Part shown: in pieces, positions 39,942-53,381 of the stretch
Layout of the letters: each line of letters starts with the position of its first letter
How positions within the stretch are numbered: the first letter of the stretch is position 1
Source: Sclerurus mexicanus
Taxonomy: Eukaryota > Chordata > Aves > Passeriformes > Furnariidae
Assembly: GCA_013396755.1 (NCBI GenBank)
Contig: VWZF01005177.1
Span: 2,086,910 to 2,150,909, forward strand
DNA length: 64,000 nucleotides
Direction: 5' to 3'
Translations under genes and position numbers: made by a program
Notes under the pieces: generated by a model
The model's database searches: none
What the model saw: only the letters and a program-made list of their open reading frames with translations
What the model was told of the DNA's origin: nothing

Positions 39942-42900
39942 TCTGGTATCCTGACACAATAAAAAGATCCAGGCATGTAAGTGTTCCTTGCAGACAAAGG
40001 CAAAAAGAAAACTTATTTGGACAAATAAACACCTAATAAATTATTTTGAAAATAATGTTTAAAAAATATTCCCAAGCCTAACCACCTAGACACATACATG
40101 CCAGGTGCACTTCATCTTTATTGTTCTTCTGCAAAACAAATTGCAGCTTTTATTATTACAAATGTCCAAAACAAGTTCCAGGTCTACAATGCAACCTCTT
40201 CTCTTCCAAAGATGAGCAGTACAGTAGAAAGAGAGAGTTTCTAATGCTTTCAGGAAAGGTGGCCAGATGACAGTTTCAGGACCCTTCTGACAAATGCTCT
40301 GGAGGTGGTGGAAACTCGCAGCTCTACCAGCTGGCCATGAACTCGGATACCAGAAGGGCTTAGTCCCTCCTCTCACATGAATGCAGCTGAGAGTAGGTGG
40401 ATGATGCAGTTTGATCCAAGCGCAATAAAGCAGCAGGGTAAGGTGGGATGAAATGAGAGCCCTGAACTACTGGGTTTTTACATTTCAGTTTCTCAAGAGC
40501 ACAGTGTCATAGCTAAGGTATGATTCATCCTGAGGACTCATATTCTTTATTAAGTGTGCTTTCTTGACAGAGCCTGCAAGCTATTTAACTAAGTTCTCCT
40601 AGTTTTTCAGCTGGAAACTGATTAGAGCAATCCTAAGTATGCAGAAAGATAAAAATGCATAGATATAGAGGGAAGCAGGAAAAGAAAAACAGGAATGCAA
40701 GAGTTTAAACAGAAGAATATTGAGAGACAGGCCTTTTGATCAACATTTTTACTTGTATAGCCTGGTAACACACTGCCTGGTATACAAAGGCCCATGCCTG
40801 TCCTCTGTATTATTAATGAGTAAAGAATTAATTTGCTAGAGAGAGAGAAAAACATCGTAAAGTAGTAAAGGAGAAAAATTAAAGTAGAAGAAACCCAAAG
40901 ATGAAAATTCTCAGAATACAATCCTCAAAGTACACATATGCCTGACTGACAATATCCATTACAAAAACCCAATTATGGTCTTATTTTAAGGAACATAAAC
41001 TTGTGTTTCAATTTCTCGAGAGCCTAATTTTAAGTAGATTGTGTCACCAAACCTCTAGCTTCCTTTAAATCTCAAATTTCTTAATAAAAGTTAAACAGTT
41101 TTGGTTTTCCTCCCCCACAGAAGTGGCTAAATGCACAGTCTCTCATCATAGATAATTATAGCCACAAAACTTTTGTCTTCTATACAAAACAGTATTTCAG
41201 TGATAACCTTCACAAGGTCCCATTTTTGAGACTTTACAAATGTGTACAGGACTGTACAACAAGTTACAATGCATCCCATGCAGGAAAGTGTGCTATTTAG
41301 AAGGAACAACAGGAACTAAGAATAATAATCAATTTGACAGATGAGCTTTAGAGAATCTTGCCGTGGCACTTTAAAGCCATAATCAGGTAGCTCACTATCA
41401 ACCCCCACACCAGTGTCTATAGAAAGTAAGAGGTGCATGGCTCTGTCTTTCCATCAAAGAGTCCAGCTGGCCAGCTTATGCCGCTGGCTAAAATGGGTTT
41501 GAGCTGAGAACACTGACATTAGAGCTCACTGGATCTAGTGGTCAGCTGCCCCGCAAAGGCTGCTCACCCTTCTCAGACACACGTACTCGCCTTTGTTTCC
41601 CCAGCATAAGCCTTGCCACTCCAGAGCCCACAGAAAGTGTTTTAGGAACAAACTGTCCTCGCTTACAGAAAAGGTTATCTGCTCATTTGATTTCCTAAGC
41701 TTGCTAAGCAAGGAGTCAGACATAAAGCAGTGCCAAAGAGGGAGTGGGAACATACAGGTCTGATGCCTAAGCAGCCACTAGCTAGTAACTAGGGTTATCC
41801 TCTTGCCAAATTGCACATCAAGGCTGATTCTAAACTGCAGTAAGATAGGCATATATTTCTGGCTGGCTACACTGAGGAGGACAAAAATCTGTTCAACTAG
41901 TAGAAAGCTGTGTTCAACACAACATTTTATTAGCTAAAAAGGTAGCAAAATCTTAGACAGACACAGCATGTAATAATGGGCTTTGCCTTCCTGATTTCCA
42001 CTATAGAAAGTATGTAAAACAAGAACTCAAATTCGTAATACACTTCATAATTTATACATAGACAGCATTCAGCTACATTTATTTAATATCAAGCCAATTA
42101 TTAAATTCCAACCCTTCTCAGGAAAGAAAGAGGTTTGCTTTCATTTCATCACAGGAGCAAGACCAAAAACTCAGCCCAATTGTTGATGGCACTCCTGTGA
42201 GTTTCCTGCTTCCAGATAGAGCATTTGCATAAAACAGAACTTCAAAATACAAACTGCAGATGTTTCTTATTTCATGTTTGGCACACAGACTACATCTATT
42301 ACCTCATGCCTGTTCTGCTGGCTTCCTTCTTTGTCTTCGGACTCAATGCACTATTCACCCCATGGAAACACAAAATTATATTCTTAGTTTCCATTCACTT
42401 CCATATAGTGACTGCAGAGGAGAAGGTTACCTTTTGAACTTGGAAAGTTTATCAATTACAATATGAAGAGGGGACCATCTAGGAAAATAAACACCTTAAG
42501 TCGTGCTTAATACAATCTTCGAACAGCAGCCCGCAGGACATGCAGTCAGTTACATTCAAAACCATAATCAGGTAAGTTTTTCTCCAAGTTGTTTGTCATT
42601 CTAACAATTTTCTTACAGAATTACCTTTGTTCTCCCTCTTAATTCAATCTGCTCTACACATGGGGAAAAGTGAAGTAATCGTAACTGCTAGAATGAGTCA
42701 AAAAATAGTTAATTGTTTTAAGCAGCTCCCAAACTTTCCAAAGTGGATCAAGTAAAGGAGTCTAGCAGGCTTACTTTTTTGTTTTTTCAAAGTGCATCAT
42801 TTCTCTCCTCCTTGTAGTCAAGTATCAGATCTAACAATATCCTTAACACTAAAATAAATGGTGAAGATAGAGACTCCCTCAAAATACAACTTTGCTGAAA

Positions 42901-44392
42901 TACTTCGCTCAAGAAAAGCGACAGAGAAAATCCTAATGTTGTTAAGGAGATCTAATGTGCATTATATACAAAACAGGATATACTTTAATATGAACATACC
43001 AGAGACTGAGCCTCCTGAGGCTATAGTTTTAGTGCATGCTAACAGAAGTATGCACACTATGTAAAGGAGTTCCCACATAGATACATTTGGTTAAAATTCT
43101 GCCTTCACTTCAGTTATGAGATTTTTCCCTACAAACTTCCAATGCCCATGTCGCAGTGCACAACTTCTCCCCTTGGTTAGCTTTTCAGCTTCCACTCACA
43201 CCCATACAAGGAAGGACAATACCCTGGAAATTAAAAAGGAGTAAATAAAGAGAAAAAATTCCTTCACACAACAAACCATCAACCCTACCCCGGATACTTC
43301 TAGTCAAAACCTGCAGTTCTTGTGTTTCTATCTTCCCAACTACAACTACTTTTGATGTAAAATTTTATATTGCAATAATTCTACCAACCACACAAAAGCC
43401 CTTGTTCAATCAGTTCGGTATTTCAGATGATGAAGAGAACAGAAAGAAGTTAAGACTGCAACTGTTATCTGTCTTTCCGAAGTAGCAAAAGCAATATAGT
43501 TTTAAGTAATGGTATTTCTGATGCTTTTTTGCACTTTCAGCTGGGTCACTATACTTTGCATTTTGTTTTCTTATTACCCACAGAACAATCAGGCCTTTGA
43601 TCAGCATATCACTGAACTTTTATACAAAGCACTAATTCTCAGGCAGAATGCCTCCAAAGGTTCAGAATTGCCAAAAGGTATAAACAGCTTTGCTGAAGAC
43701 TAGACACTTGGGAGAGAAGATATCATCTTATAAAAAAACAGACTTAAAAAAAGTGTTATTTATTCTGAAACATTTGAAAAAGTTGCAGCTTTCTACACCA
43801 TCTGGAAACTATGCTACAAAAGGAGTAAAACAAACATTAAAAACATAAGGATACCTTATAAGGACTCTCAGATCTGCCTCCAGGATGATTCAAGAATGTT
43901 TCTTGTCTGAATACCACACCACTGGTTTCTAATATATTAGGAAGCCAAAAGATTGAAAAGCATCTTTTGCTTTTCTACATGTATTTGCTAAGTCTACTTC
44001 AGGTATTTTAATTAATAAAGAGGTAGTTATGACTTCGTTGACACTACTTGCACTGCCCTTCCTCAGCAAGACTGAGACAGTCTCCTGCTACCTCTTCAGT
44101 CACTATGCATTATCCCGGACTCGCTTAAACCTGCATGTGAGTCTACTAATTGGTGGAAGTTACACTGTCCAATGGAATTAATGTCACTTTTTCCTGATCC
44201 TCACTCTTAATCTTCCTTGGCCTTCACGGTAAGCCTGAGGATTAACTATATACTTCCTGATGTCATCAGCAGTGGCAAACCAAGACTACACTGGGAGATT
44301 CTGGCACTGTTCATGAGCTGACTGAAGAGCTAGTCCATTTGACTCAATATTCCACATCTGTCTGACATCAGAATGGATGCTTCCTGCAGTGA

Positions 44393-44439
44393 AACTGACA
44401 GATTCCTGTCAGTTGCCTGACACCAGGGTCAGGCAACTG
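44393..44439. repeat. Two adjoining perfect inverted repeats sharing a strand
   Basis: A 9-bp arm (aactgacag, 44393-44401) pairs with 44406-44414 across a 4-base loop. A 12-bp arm (cagttgcctgac, 44410-44421) pairs with gtcaggcaactg at 44428-44439 across a 6-base loop. The segment 44410-44414 belongs to both stems, so the two hairpins exclude each other. There is no following T-run or other sign of a known RNA gene. Confidence 0.7.
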
Positions 44440-45289
44440 TAAATCCCTCCTTCAGTATTAAGTGCTGGATTTTCCTGGTCCAGCTTCCCCAGTTAGTTTG
44501 CTGTAAGGTTGAACAAGTGCTAGAGTGAGCACATAGGATGCAATAAGGATATATAAGTGGAGGTACACAGAATGGTGGGAGCAACTACCTGCTAGATTAT
44601 CTTATGTGGAAAATTAAATCATGCCCCACCATCAACCCACATACATTCTCCTTCAGGCAAAAGAAGGAGTTTACCTGCCATATTTTCCCCACATTTCAGC
44701 AACTATCACATATTAAAAGAAACAAGAAAAAGAATTCTCAAAATTCAACCTTCTTTTATTTGTGTTAATTATTCCTTTTACAGATGGGTCATTTGAATCT
44801 CAAAAAACAGCAAAGATCCCTGTGGAATGAGGAACAGAAAGATGCACTGTCATTTATGGCATGGCTGGCTGCAGAAAAATAGGTCACTTGAGCGTGGCTG
44901 TGCAATCAGTAGGATGTTCATGCCCAGGCAACCAAGCCAGATGCTGTGGAGCACAGTGCCCAGGGAAAGCCAGCATCCTCAGGGGCAATTCCACAGGGAT
45001 CAGCAGTTTCAGGGAACATGAAGGATGATGTGTCAGGACTAACACACTTCTGACCATATTTACATGAGTTATTCCCTGCTGCATGTTCTCTTCCTGTTCC
45101 CCAGTCATCCACTTCTAAGCTTCTGCAGCTGATCTGCAGTTTCCCATATGCCATATTTAGTAGCTTTTCAACTTGCCCTAGACAGCAAGAAACTTCATTT
45201 AGGAGCCTAAGGCAGAAATCAGAACCTTATTATACTTCAGTACACTTTCCCACACCTTCCCCCAGTGTTGGCAGGAATAAACTTCAGAA

Positions 45290-45912
45290 CAATATATATG
45301 GTATTATTCCAGGTCTACTAAAACAAGCATCAAAACATAATGGCTTCTTTCTGGAGAAATTTTATGGGGGGGTGCAGGTGCCCAGACACTGGTGGGGGGC
45401 TTCAGGGTAGCCTCTGTGAGGAGTGTCTGGAGCTGCCCCAGGAGGGACATGACTGGTTCCAGACAGCTCCAAGCCATCCACCTCAGGTTACAGCTGAGCC
45501 CACCAAACATGACAGCAGCATCTCGGGGAGAGTACATGTTAAGAGCGAGCAAAACACTGTCCATAAGTGATGAGTGAGGGGGGGAAACCTGTGAGGAAAC
45601 AGCCCTGCGAGTTCAGGAGCAGAGGAGAAGAAGCAGAAGCTCCGAGCACCTGCGCAGAGATTCCCTCTAAGGCCCTACATAGACCAGTCTGGAGCAGAAC
45701 AGCACAAGGAAGAAGCATGAAGAGGAGTTGACATGGGCTGACGCCACTATCAAGTCTTTTTCCTGTGACAGTAGCTGGCAAGCAGTCTCTTCTGTCTTAT
45801 TCTCAACTCAAAAGGTTTTCCATCCTATTTTCTCTGCTGTCTCTCTGAGGAAGGGGAGCAGCAAATGGCTGGGTGGACGTCTGGCAGCCAGCCATAGCTA
45901 ATCCACAGCAGA
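45290..45912 (+). mobile_element. Old ERVL-like solo LTR
   Basis: Blocks occur in the order of an avian ERVL-type LTR: attttatgggggggtgc, gagctgccccaggagggac, ccagacagctccaagcc, gagagtacatgttaagag, gaggaaacagccctgcgag, cagagattccctctaag, ctggagcagaacagc, gaggagttgacatg, and a 3' end with gaggaaggggagcagcaaatgg and ctggcagccagccatagc. It is clearly more diverged than the intron 2 LTR. The 5' boundary is uncertain. It lies in CEP85L intron 1, antisense. The G+C-richer composition of this segment is explained by the element and does not indicate a gene. Confidence 0.65.
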
Positions 45913-48900
45913 AGCCAGTGAGAAAGCCACTTTTTGAATTACACAGTGAATACGCTTGAGTGTGTTTTAAAGCTAATCATGACCACAATGAGACTGTCTC
46001 ATTGTCGGTGTACAATTTCAAGGCACATTTGGGCATCTGAGAGACTACTGACAACTGCAACCAAATCAGCATTTTTTCAGCCAAAGACCAACCAGCACAG
46101 GAATTGAGAATTAGTTTAACCCTCCAACTATTAAACCATAGGCAAGCTGTATGATAAAAACAAGCATCCAAACAGTACAGAAGGCAAAGCAGTTGACATT
46201 GAACAAGTGTAGTACTATCCCTCTTCTCCTTAACTAACATGTCTACAATAAACAAGCTTTGCTTCCAACCATGGCAGATGGTAACCTCTGGCTACAACCT
46301 CAAGTCATGCAGTTTAGGAGGCTTCCGGCTATTCTTACCACCATGCACTGTTACTGTATTTCACAAGTGGTCCATATCTTGAAACACATAGGTTCTTTAA
46401 CAGGCATTAAAAGGCCAACTAAAATCTTAGCATAAATAATTTGAAGCCGTAAGAATCAATATTTGGTGGGCATAAATCCTAGACATTCTTTGGAGAAGCT
46501 ACAGGTGCTCTTATCCTATTAGCACTTCCTTCACCATCATCCCCTAGGGCAGATGTGACGGCTCAGGCTGCTTTTCACTATATACTTATTTCGTACAACC
46601 ATTTAAAATTAATGCATTCTTCACAAAATCATTAAACTAATTACTACTTCCTGTAATTAAAGTTTTAAAAGCACAGAATTACTGCAAACACGTCTGTATT
46701 TAGGGAGTAAATGTTTAACATACAAGAGATCAGAACAACTGCTAACCTCCAAGACCAAAACTATAATACATCCTTACATCCATCACTCTTCTCCCGCCAA
46801 GCAGTTAAGACATACATGTTCTGCACACACTAAAAGAGTAAATGCTATATCCATAAAACTGAATTGCCTGGAGGGAGGAAGAAAAAAAAAGGCATTGTTT
46901 TTGAAGGGATGTAAGTAGCTCCTGTTCACCATCACTCAAACACAGAGTGTCATTTAACCTCACAGTGCTTCTAGCAGCCAGTCTTGCAGATGGAACACTA
47001 AATTTTTAAGCTCAGGTTATCAATCTTCACAATGCACCATATACAAATATATATACACACTTCTAACTGGTAACCAGTTTGAAGTCTGTGCTTGGACTGA
47101 AACTCATCATTTATTGCCTTGCCTAGCCTGTAAAGATAAACCTGCCTTCTCCAGATATTCCAAGAGCTGTCACATCCCCAGCTGCCGACCTCCAAGAGTA
47201 GATCAAGAAAACTTGTTACAGAAACAAAACCACTGAATTTCTGTTCCATTCACCACCTCAGATTATGAAAACAAACGTCATCAGCCTCATCCTCCCCACA
47301 CCAGCTGTGTTAGGAAGCTGTCTGTGAAGCCCTTGGGTACCCCAAGAAGGCAGCATCCCACAATGTGTTGTGACCTTATAGCCACTGACATTCGGCTTGT
47401 GACACCATTAAATAATCTTTCAGATCCACGTGTCACACTGCCAATAAGGATCAAGTACAAGAAAACAGAACAAATTACACTGTTGGGGCTCCAGGAGCAG
47501 AGGGGTGCAGGCTACTATTTTTAGGGAGTGTCAATAATATCTTTACGATGTCCAATTGTACCAATAGATAACACTGAACAGTGGAGAGAAGCTTGACTAG
47601 AGGTCACACAGTCTACTGAAAGTATTAATTACTTGTTGTTTCATTTTAAAGGGTGCTTGTTTCACTTTCCACAGGCATCTGTTGGACACATATGGCCTAA
47701 CTGAATGACTGCATGCCCCAGAGGAACAACACATCTAGATGAACACTTTTATAGTCTTAAAAGAGTTATTAACCAAGTGTGCATTTCAAAGGCTGGTCTA
47801 GATGAATAAGCAAAGGGATTAAAATGCTGCATGCCCTTCACTGCAGTTATTTAAATTCCTGCAGCGCATGGGTAACTGCTGTCTTCATGGAGGTATAAAC
47901 TATGCTGCAACCCTTTCATAAACAGTTACATATGCACAAGAAGACTGAAAGACTAAGTCAATCATACACATTCCAAAAATAGCAATTTAATTTTTCAGAA
48001 CAGGCACTGAGACTGTAAGAAGTTGAAGTTATTTCCCATGGGCAGCAAACTTTGTCATTAAATTCACTGATTAAACAAGAACTACCTGCCTAAAAAAAAA
48101 AAAAATTTCAGTGGGATGCAACCAAGACAGCACACTTGTTTTCAGAGAACGTACTCCCACTGAACCAAAAAGCAGGAACAACACAGAAATGACAAGAGAA
48201 TAAAACCAAAGGCCACAAATGAAATACGCCCGGAAGAAGTGTCCTTGCCTGTTACATTTTAAAATAACCAGAATTAATTTGCATCTATTAATGAAAAACT
48301 AGTAATGCCCCTGTGTAAACAGAATACTAACTTTGTAAGGGAACTGCAAGACTTTCAACAAAAATTAGACTTCTAAATACACATATCCATAGATAACTAG
48401 AGTACAAGTAGCAAAATAGAACGCTTTGCAGTAATAAATACAGCTTAACAAGAATTATTCAAGTTATTAACTGTTATGCTCCCACACCAATCAGAACCTG
48501 TAACAAATAGTTGCCATTAAAAAATTAAACATATCTTGACAAAAGAAAAATTCCTTCATCTTAAAAAATAAGTGCTTAAACGTCTGCTTCCTAGTAGGAT
48601 GTTACTGTTCTGCTACAAAATACTTTTTCCATGGATGGAAAGCTTCCTTAAAAAAATAAAAATATCTAACATGGCAATAACATAATAGCACAGGATCTCA
48701 GTAACTACCATCCCTTCAATAAATACATGCATGGAGCTAATTAAGGTCCACTGCTGTAGACAGATTCAAACCTCAAAAAAGAGCTTCTCAACTCTTTTCC
48801 AGTAAGAGAGATGAAGGAGGGGACTCCTATGTTGAAAATTATAATGCACAGGTGATATCTCAAGGTTAAACCTTCACGTACTTGCTTTCTAATTAACCTC

Positions 48901-50029
48901 CACTTTCTGTTAATCTTATCCCAAATTAGATTTTTTTTACCAGTTTTGCTACCTTACACTTCTCCTGCTTACAGATAAACATATATTTAAATACTCTGGG
49001 TTAATACAAGTTCAAAGGAAAGAGGGGTTGGGAGAGGAAGGAAAAGCAATATACAAAATTTGTTCTCAAATCTTTAAAGACAACTCTTACAAACATGCAA
49101 AAGTAAAATATTCATCCAATAATTTACTGATCAGAATTGCTGATAAATTCAACACAGTACTACAACACTTTATCTGACCCCAAACAAAAGGGAAGACATT
49201 GTACCAACAGGCACAATCTAAAGTTTTCTGAAACAAATGAAAAACAAAACCAACAATCTTTGCAACACTCTGAAGTTAGTGTCAGAGTATGCTTAGGATA
49301 TAATCTTTTAATATTTGTGTCCTAAACACAAATAATCAAGCACTGAAACACCCTAAATTCCTGCAGTTTCCATCAAATTAACTGAAATCTCTGCACCTAC
49401 TGTTCAGAATACCCACTATCTTTGCAAGCTGTAGCACAAAGATAATGTAACTCCATTCTTTTGCAGGAAGCACTAAATAATTGGGGGGAAAAAAAAGCTT
49501 CAACAAGGCAAATGCATTATACACAGAAATTAATAACTTAATCACAGTACAGAGAAAAGGAACAATGTCTTCTTTCACCTTCCAGGGATGAACATTAGCC
49601 TACTTGTAGAGATTCAGGCAGCTGCTGGGAATGTCTTAGCAGCTCTTGTATTTGCAAGAAAAACCCTGACAGTCGAAAGCAAAACAATCCTGCCATTTAA
49701 ATATGTCAACTAACTGTACACACATTATACAGCCATGTTTCACAATCTCAAAATTAAAACATAAACCCAAATTGCTGAAGGAAAAAAACTACTCCAACAG
49801 CACTACTTTGCACTTGCAATGGCAGAGCCAAACCACAGACCTTCACTGCGATCAATTGCTTCAATAAATCAAAACACGACCAAATATTTGCAGAAGGCCT
49901 GCCAGAGTGATAGAGCAGGTGATACAGCCGGTAGTATTTTCAAATCCTGAAAAGGGCATCCAAACGTGCCGGTACCTTGCCTCACCTGCCCAAAAAGCAA
50001 TGTTCACACGGCTCTGCAGCCAATTCACC

Positions 50030-51245
50030 AGCTTTCCTCCGCCGCTTTGACAGCCCTGACGGGGGGCAGCCAGCCCATGGCTCACGGAGAGGTGTCTCCC
50101 CTGGAACAAGCTAACTCCTACCAGCGCATCCCTGCCAACCCGCAGGAACTAGGCTCTAATTAATCCACACACGGAAAAGTGGTGGCGCGCGGGGNNNNNN
50201 NNNNNNNNNNNNNNNNNNNNNNNNNNNNNNNNNNNNNNNNNNNNNNNNNNNNNNNNNNNNNNNNNNNNNNNNNNNNNNNNNNNNNNNNNNNNNNNNNNNN
50301 NNNNNNNNNNNNNNNNNNNNNNNNNNNNNNNNNNNNNNNNNNNNNNNNNNNNNNNNNNNNNNNNNNNNNNNNNNNNNNNNNNNNNNNNNNNNNNNNNNNN
50401 NNNNNNNNNNNNNNNNNNNNNNNNNNNNNNNNNNNNNNNNNNNNNNNNNNNNNNNNNNNNNNNNNNNNNNNNNNNNNNNNNNNNNNNNNNNNNNNNNNNN
50501 NNNNNNNNNNNNNNNNNNNNNNNNNNNNNNNNNNNNNNNNNNNNNNNNNNNNNNNNNNNNNNNNNNNNNNNNNNNNNNNNNNNNNNNNNNNNNNNNNNNN
50601 NNNNNNNNNNNNNNNNNNNNNNNNNNNNNNNNNNNNNNNNNNNNNNNNNNNNNNNNNNNNNNNNNNNNNNNNNNNNNNNNNNNNNNNNNNNNNNNNNNNN
50701 NNNNNNNNNNNNNNNNNNNNNNNNNNNNNNNNNNNNNNNNNNNNNNNNNNNNNNNNNNNNNNNNNNNNNNNNNNNNNNNNNNNNNNNNNNNNNNNNNNNN
50801 NNNNNNNNNNNNNNNNNNNNNNNNNNNNNNNNNNNNNNNNNNNNNNNNNNNNNNNNNNNNNNNNNNNNNNNNNNNNNNNNNNNNNNNNNNNNNNNNNNNN
50901 NNNNNNNNNNNNNNNNNNNNNNNNNNNNNNNNNNNNNNNNNNNNNNNNNNNNNNNNNNNNNNNNNNNNNNNNNNNNNNNNNNNNNNNNNNNNNNNNNNNN
51001 NNNNNNNNNNNNNNNNNNNNNNNNNNNNNNNNNNNNNNNNNNNNNNNNNNNNNNNNNNNNNNNNNNNNNNNNNNNNNNNNNNNNNNNNNNNNNNNNNNNN
51101 NNNNNNNNNNNNNNNNNNNNNNNNCCCCAGGCCCCAACATGCTCTGAGCCTGCTCCACGTACATCAAGAGATAATTCTGCAAGAGCGACCTTCGTGGTAC
51201 TGTTGCTTGCAGCTGCACCCCGGTGGTCCCCATGGTAAACCAACT
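50030..51245 (-). promoter_or_regulatory. Likely CEP85L CpG-island promoter and exon 1, mostly in an assembly gap
   Basis: The 930-N gap (50195-51124) is flanked on both sides by sequence richer in G+C and CpG than the rest of the window: several CpGs in 50036-50065, ggcgcgcgggg directly against the left edge, and ccccaggcccc against the right edge. Vertebrate CpG-island first exons are often lost from draft assemblies in this way. CEP85L lacks exactly one upstream coding exon, and this is the first GC-rich point upstream of exon 2, so I infer that the transcription start and exon 1 fall here. The sequence does not show the exon itself. Confidence 0.5.
50195..51124. other. Assembly gap, 930 N
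   Basis: This is a run of unknown bases. The real length may differ. It probably replaces GC-rich promoter/first-exon DNA of CEP85L. Confidence 0.99.
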
Positions 51246-53316
51246 ACCTTCTGAACCAGTGTACCCTGATTCGATCAGCAATCCACATCATCAGACAAAA
51301 AAATGAGGAGAAGAAGACACTTGGACAGCTTCTAACTTAAGCATAACCATCCTAAAATTATAAAACCCACCACCACCAACAAAAGCAGTGCTTCAGACAG
51401 CATTGCAGAGTATGATGGACCTGATAGCTTAGGGGAGGGGAGGTGAAAGAGGAGCAGTTCTGTAATTGTGTAGAAACATTCACAATCAATAAATAAAACT
51501 ACGTTCAAACAGTTCCTGCTGACCCAATGCATTTTTAACTAGTAGCTGATGATCACAGAATAGCTTGCATCTCTTTGGAAAGTTATATGTTATATTTCAA
51601 CGCGTTTCATATTTTATTTATGCATAGCTTGGTATTCATAATGTAAAAGAGAGACCTCAGAAGAAGAGAACTGGCATGAGCATGTAGAAATGCTGCATGT
51701 TGTTGTTTCTTCCTCTTTCTTGTCTATATAAAGCCCTTGTGCACTCACTGAAGACCTGATATGATGTGCATTCCTTACCAGCTTGTTTAAACTACAGAGT
51801 GTAACTGTCAATGGGTGTTTCGTAGGTATAGTTGCAGAAACACAGGCTTTAAAAAGTTAGCAAATACTGAATAAAAAACCCAAATACTAAAACTACAGAA
51901 GATCCTGTCAAAACTTTCACAGTGTTTCTGGAAGTCCTCTGAATGATAAAAGATCAGAAGCATTTTCAAGAACTCACAAACACTGGCTTAGAGCTGAACA
52001 CTGTTGATATTGTTGAAATTATTGTTGATAACACCTCAATGAAATTGTCCAGCCTTTCAACCCTGAAGCCAGCTTCAATATTGAAGAATGTTTGTGAGAG
52101 AGAGCATGGTAGATAAACGTGACTATATGAAGGAAGAATAAAAGCTAAAGTATCTTGTAAAACACTCAAGACGAAGAAACACGTATTTTAGTTCAAGACC
52201 TCTTTAAAGGACTTGGCTGCATGTAGCATTTGTTGCATACTATTTTGTCGGATAAGCACGAGTACTTAGCATATTTACAGGAGGATGCAGTGAGCTGTAA
52301 GGAAGCTGCATGTCAAGGAGAAGGCATCTAGCTGCAGGCAAGAAAAAAAATACCTCATAACTGCTGAGCTCTGGAGTTTGTGATGCTGTCCTGTAATGCA
52401 GCTGCAAGAACCCAGAGACTTATCATAACCTCAGAAAGCTGTGTGCCTGGAAAAGGTGTGATAGACTGTTCTTCCATCCCCTAATATATGGCACTGCAGT
52501 GTTTTTGTGTACTTTGGTATTGCTGTTCATGGAAGCCTTACAGCTTCCTGTCTATCTCCTGTCTACTTAGGAACAATACCTCAGAGGAAAAGAAACACAG
52601 ATAAAAGGCCAAGATGAGGGTGGCAGAACATAACCAGGCAGTCTGGCTGAATCACCTTCGACTGCAGGGCTGTGTCTTCCAAGGTGTCCCTGCTGGGGCA
52701 TCTGCGCTTTGACAGTGCTACTGCTCAGAGCAGAAGGAAAAAAACATGCTTGAATTTAAGCAGTCAGATAACAGAACCTGAGACACATTCATCGTTTTGA
52801 TTGGATTTTAAGTTATTTTTATAGAAACAATGTAATTAGTAAAGCTTTTTCACCACAAATTGCCTCAGTGTTTCTGTCTGGAAACCAGACCAAACTGAAG
52901 CCAGTAGTTTTATTCTATAAATAAATTTTAGCTTGTTAATGCTTAATTCTCTATCCAGCAATGTTTTGCATCTGCAGTCTTCCTGTGTACACAGTTCTAG
53001 ACTAGGAGCAGTATTTGTTTTAGATTTTCCTAAGCCCCTTGAAGAAGTGCGATGACTGTCTTGGACCTCTTGCAAAGATGACATTGTGCTGTTTAATTCT
53101 GCTGAAGCAAGCCTCTACTTTCACATGAATCTCAGCCTGGCAATGCAGCAGGCCCTGAGGACATCCCAAGTCCCTCTTCTTGACAAGTCTCTGTTCTCCC
53201 ACCTACAAGGCTCAGTTGTGCAGAGGTGGTGGGTAGTACTGGCTCAGGTCCACTCTTCATGCCTTAGTCCTTCTGCACCTAAGGGAGCCTTCTCATCCTG
53301 AGGTGACTTGCATTCG

Positions 53317-53381
53317 AATAGAATCACGGGATTGTTAAAGTTGGAAAAGACCTCTAGGATCATAGATTCCAACCCTTAAGC
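53317..53381 (-). mobile_element. CR1 LINE 3' terminal fragment
   Basis: aatagaatcacgg, then aaagttggaaaagacctct and atagattccaaccc, is the reverse complement of a CR1 3' end including part of its tail. It lies in the CEP85L 5' flank. Confidence 0.85.

Larger units (their letters stand above)
35389..50194 (-). other. CEP85L: CEP85L intron 1 (upstream boundary uncertain)
   Basis: This is the sequence between exon 2 and the gap thought to hold exon 1. The true 5' boundary is not visible, so the exact extent is inferred. It holds a CR1 fragment (37718-37892), a Penelope-like fragment (about 39112-39300), an 11-bp tandem duplication at 39895-39920, nested inverted repeats (44393-44439) and an ERVL-like LTR (about 45290-45912). 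The last 200 bases before the gap become CpG-richer. A CAG|GTGAGG donor-like site lies on the minus strand at about 49986-49992 and could serve an untranslated first exon, but no coding match supports it. Confidence 0.6.

Noticed and set aside
50149..51281. Large ORFs of 320-370 codons on both strands
   Set aside because: They consist almost wholly of N from the assembly gap. Only the short known edges carry information.
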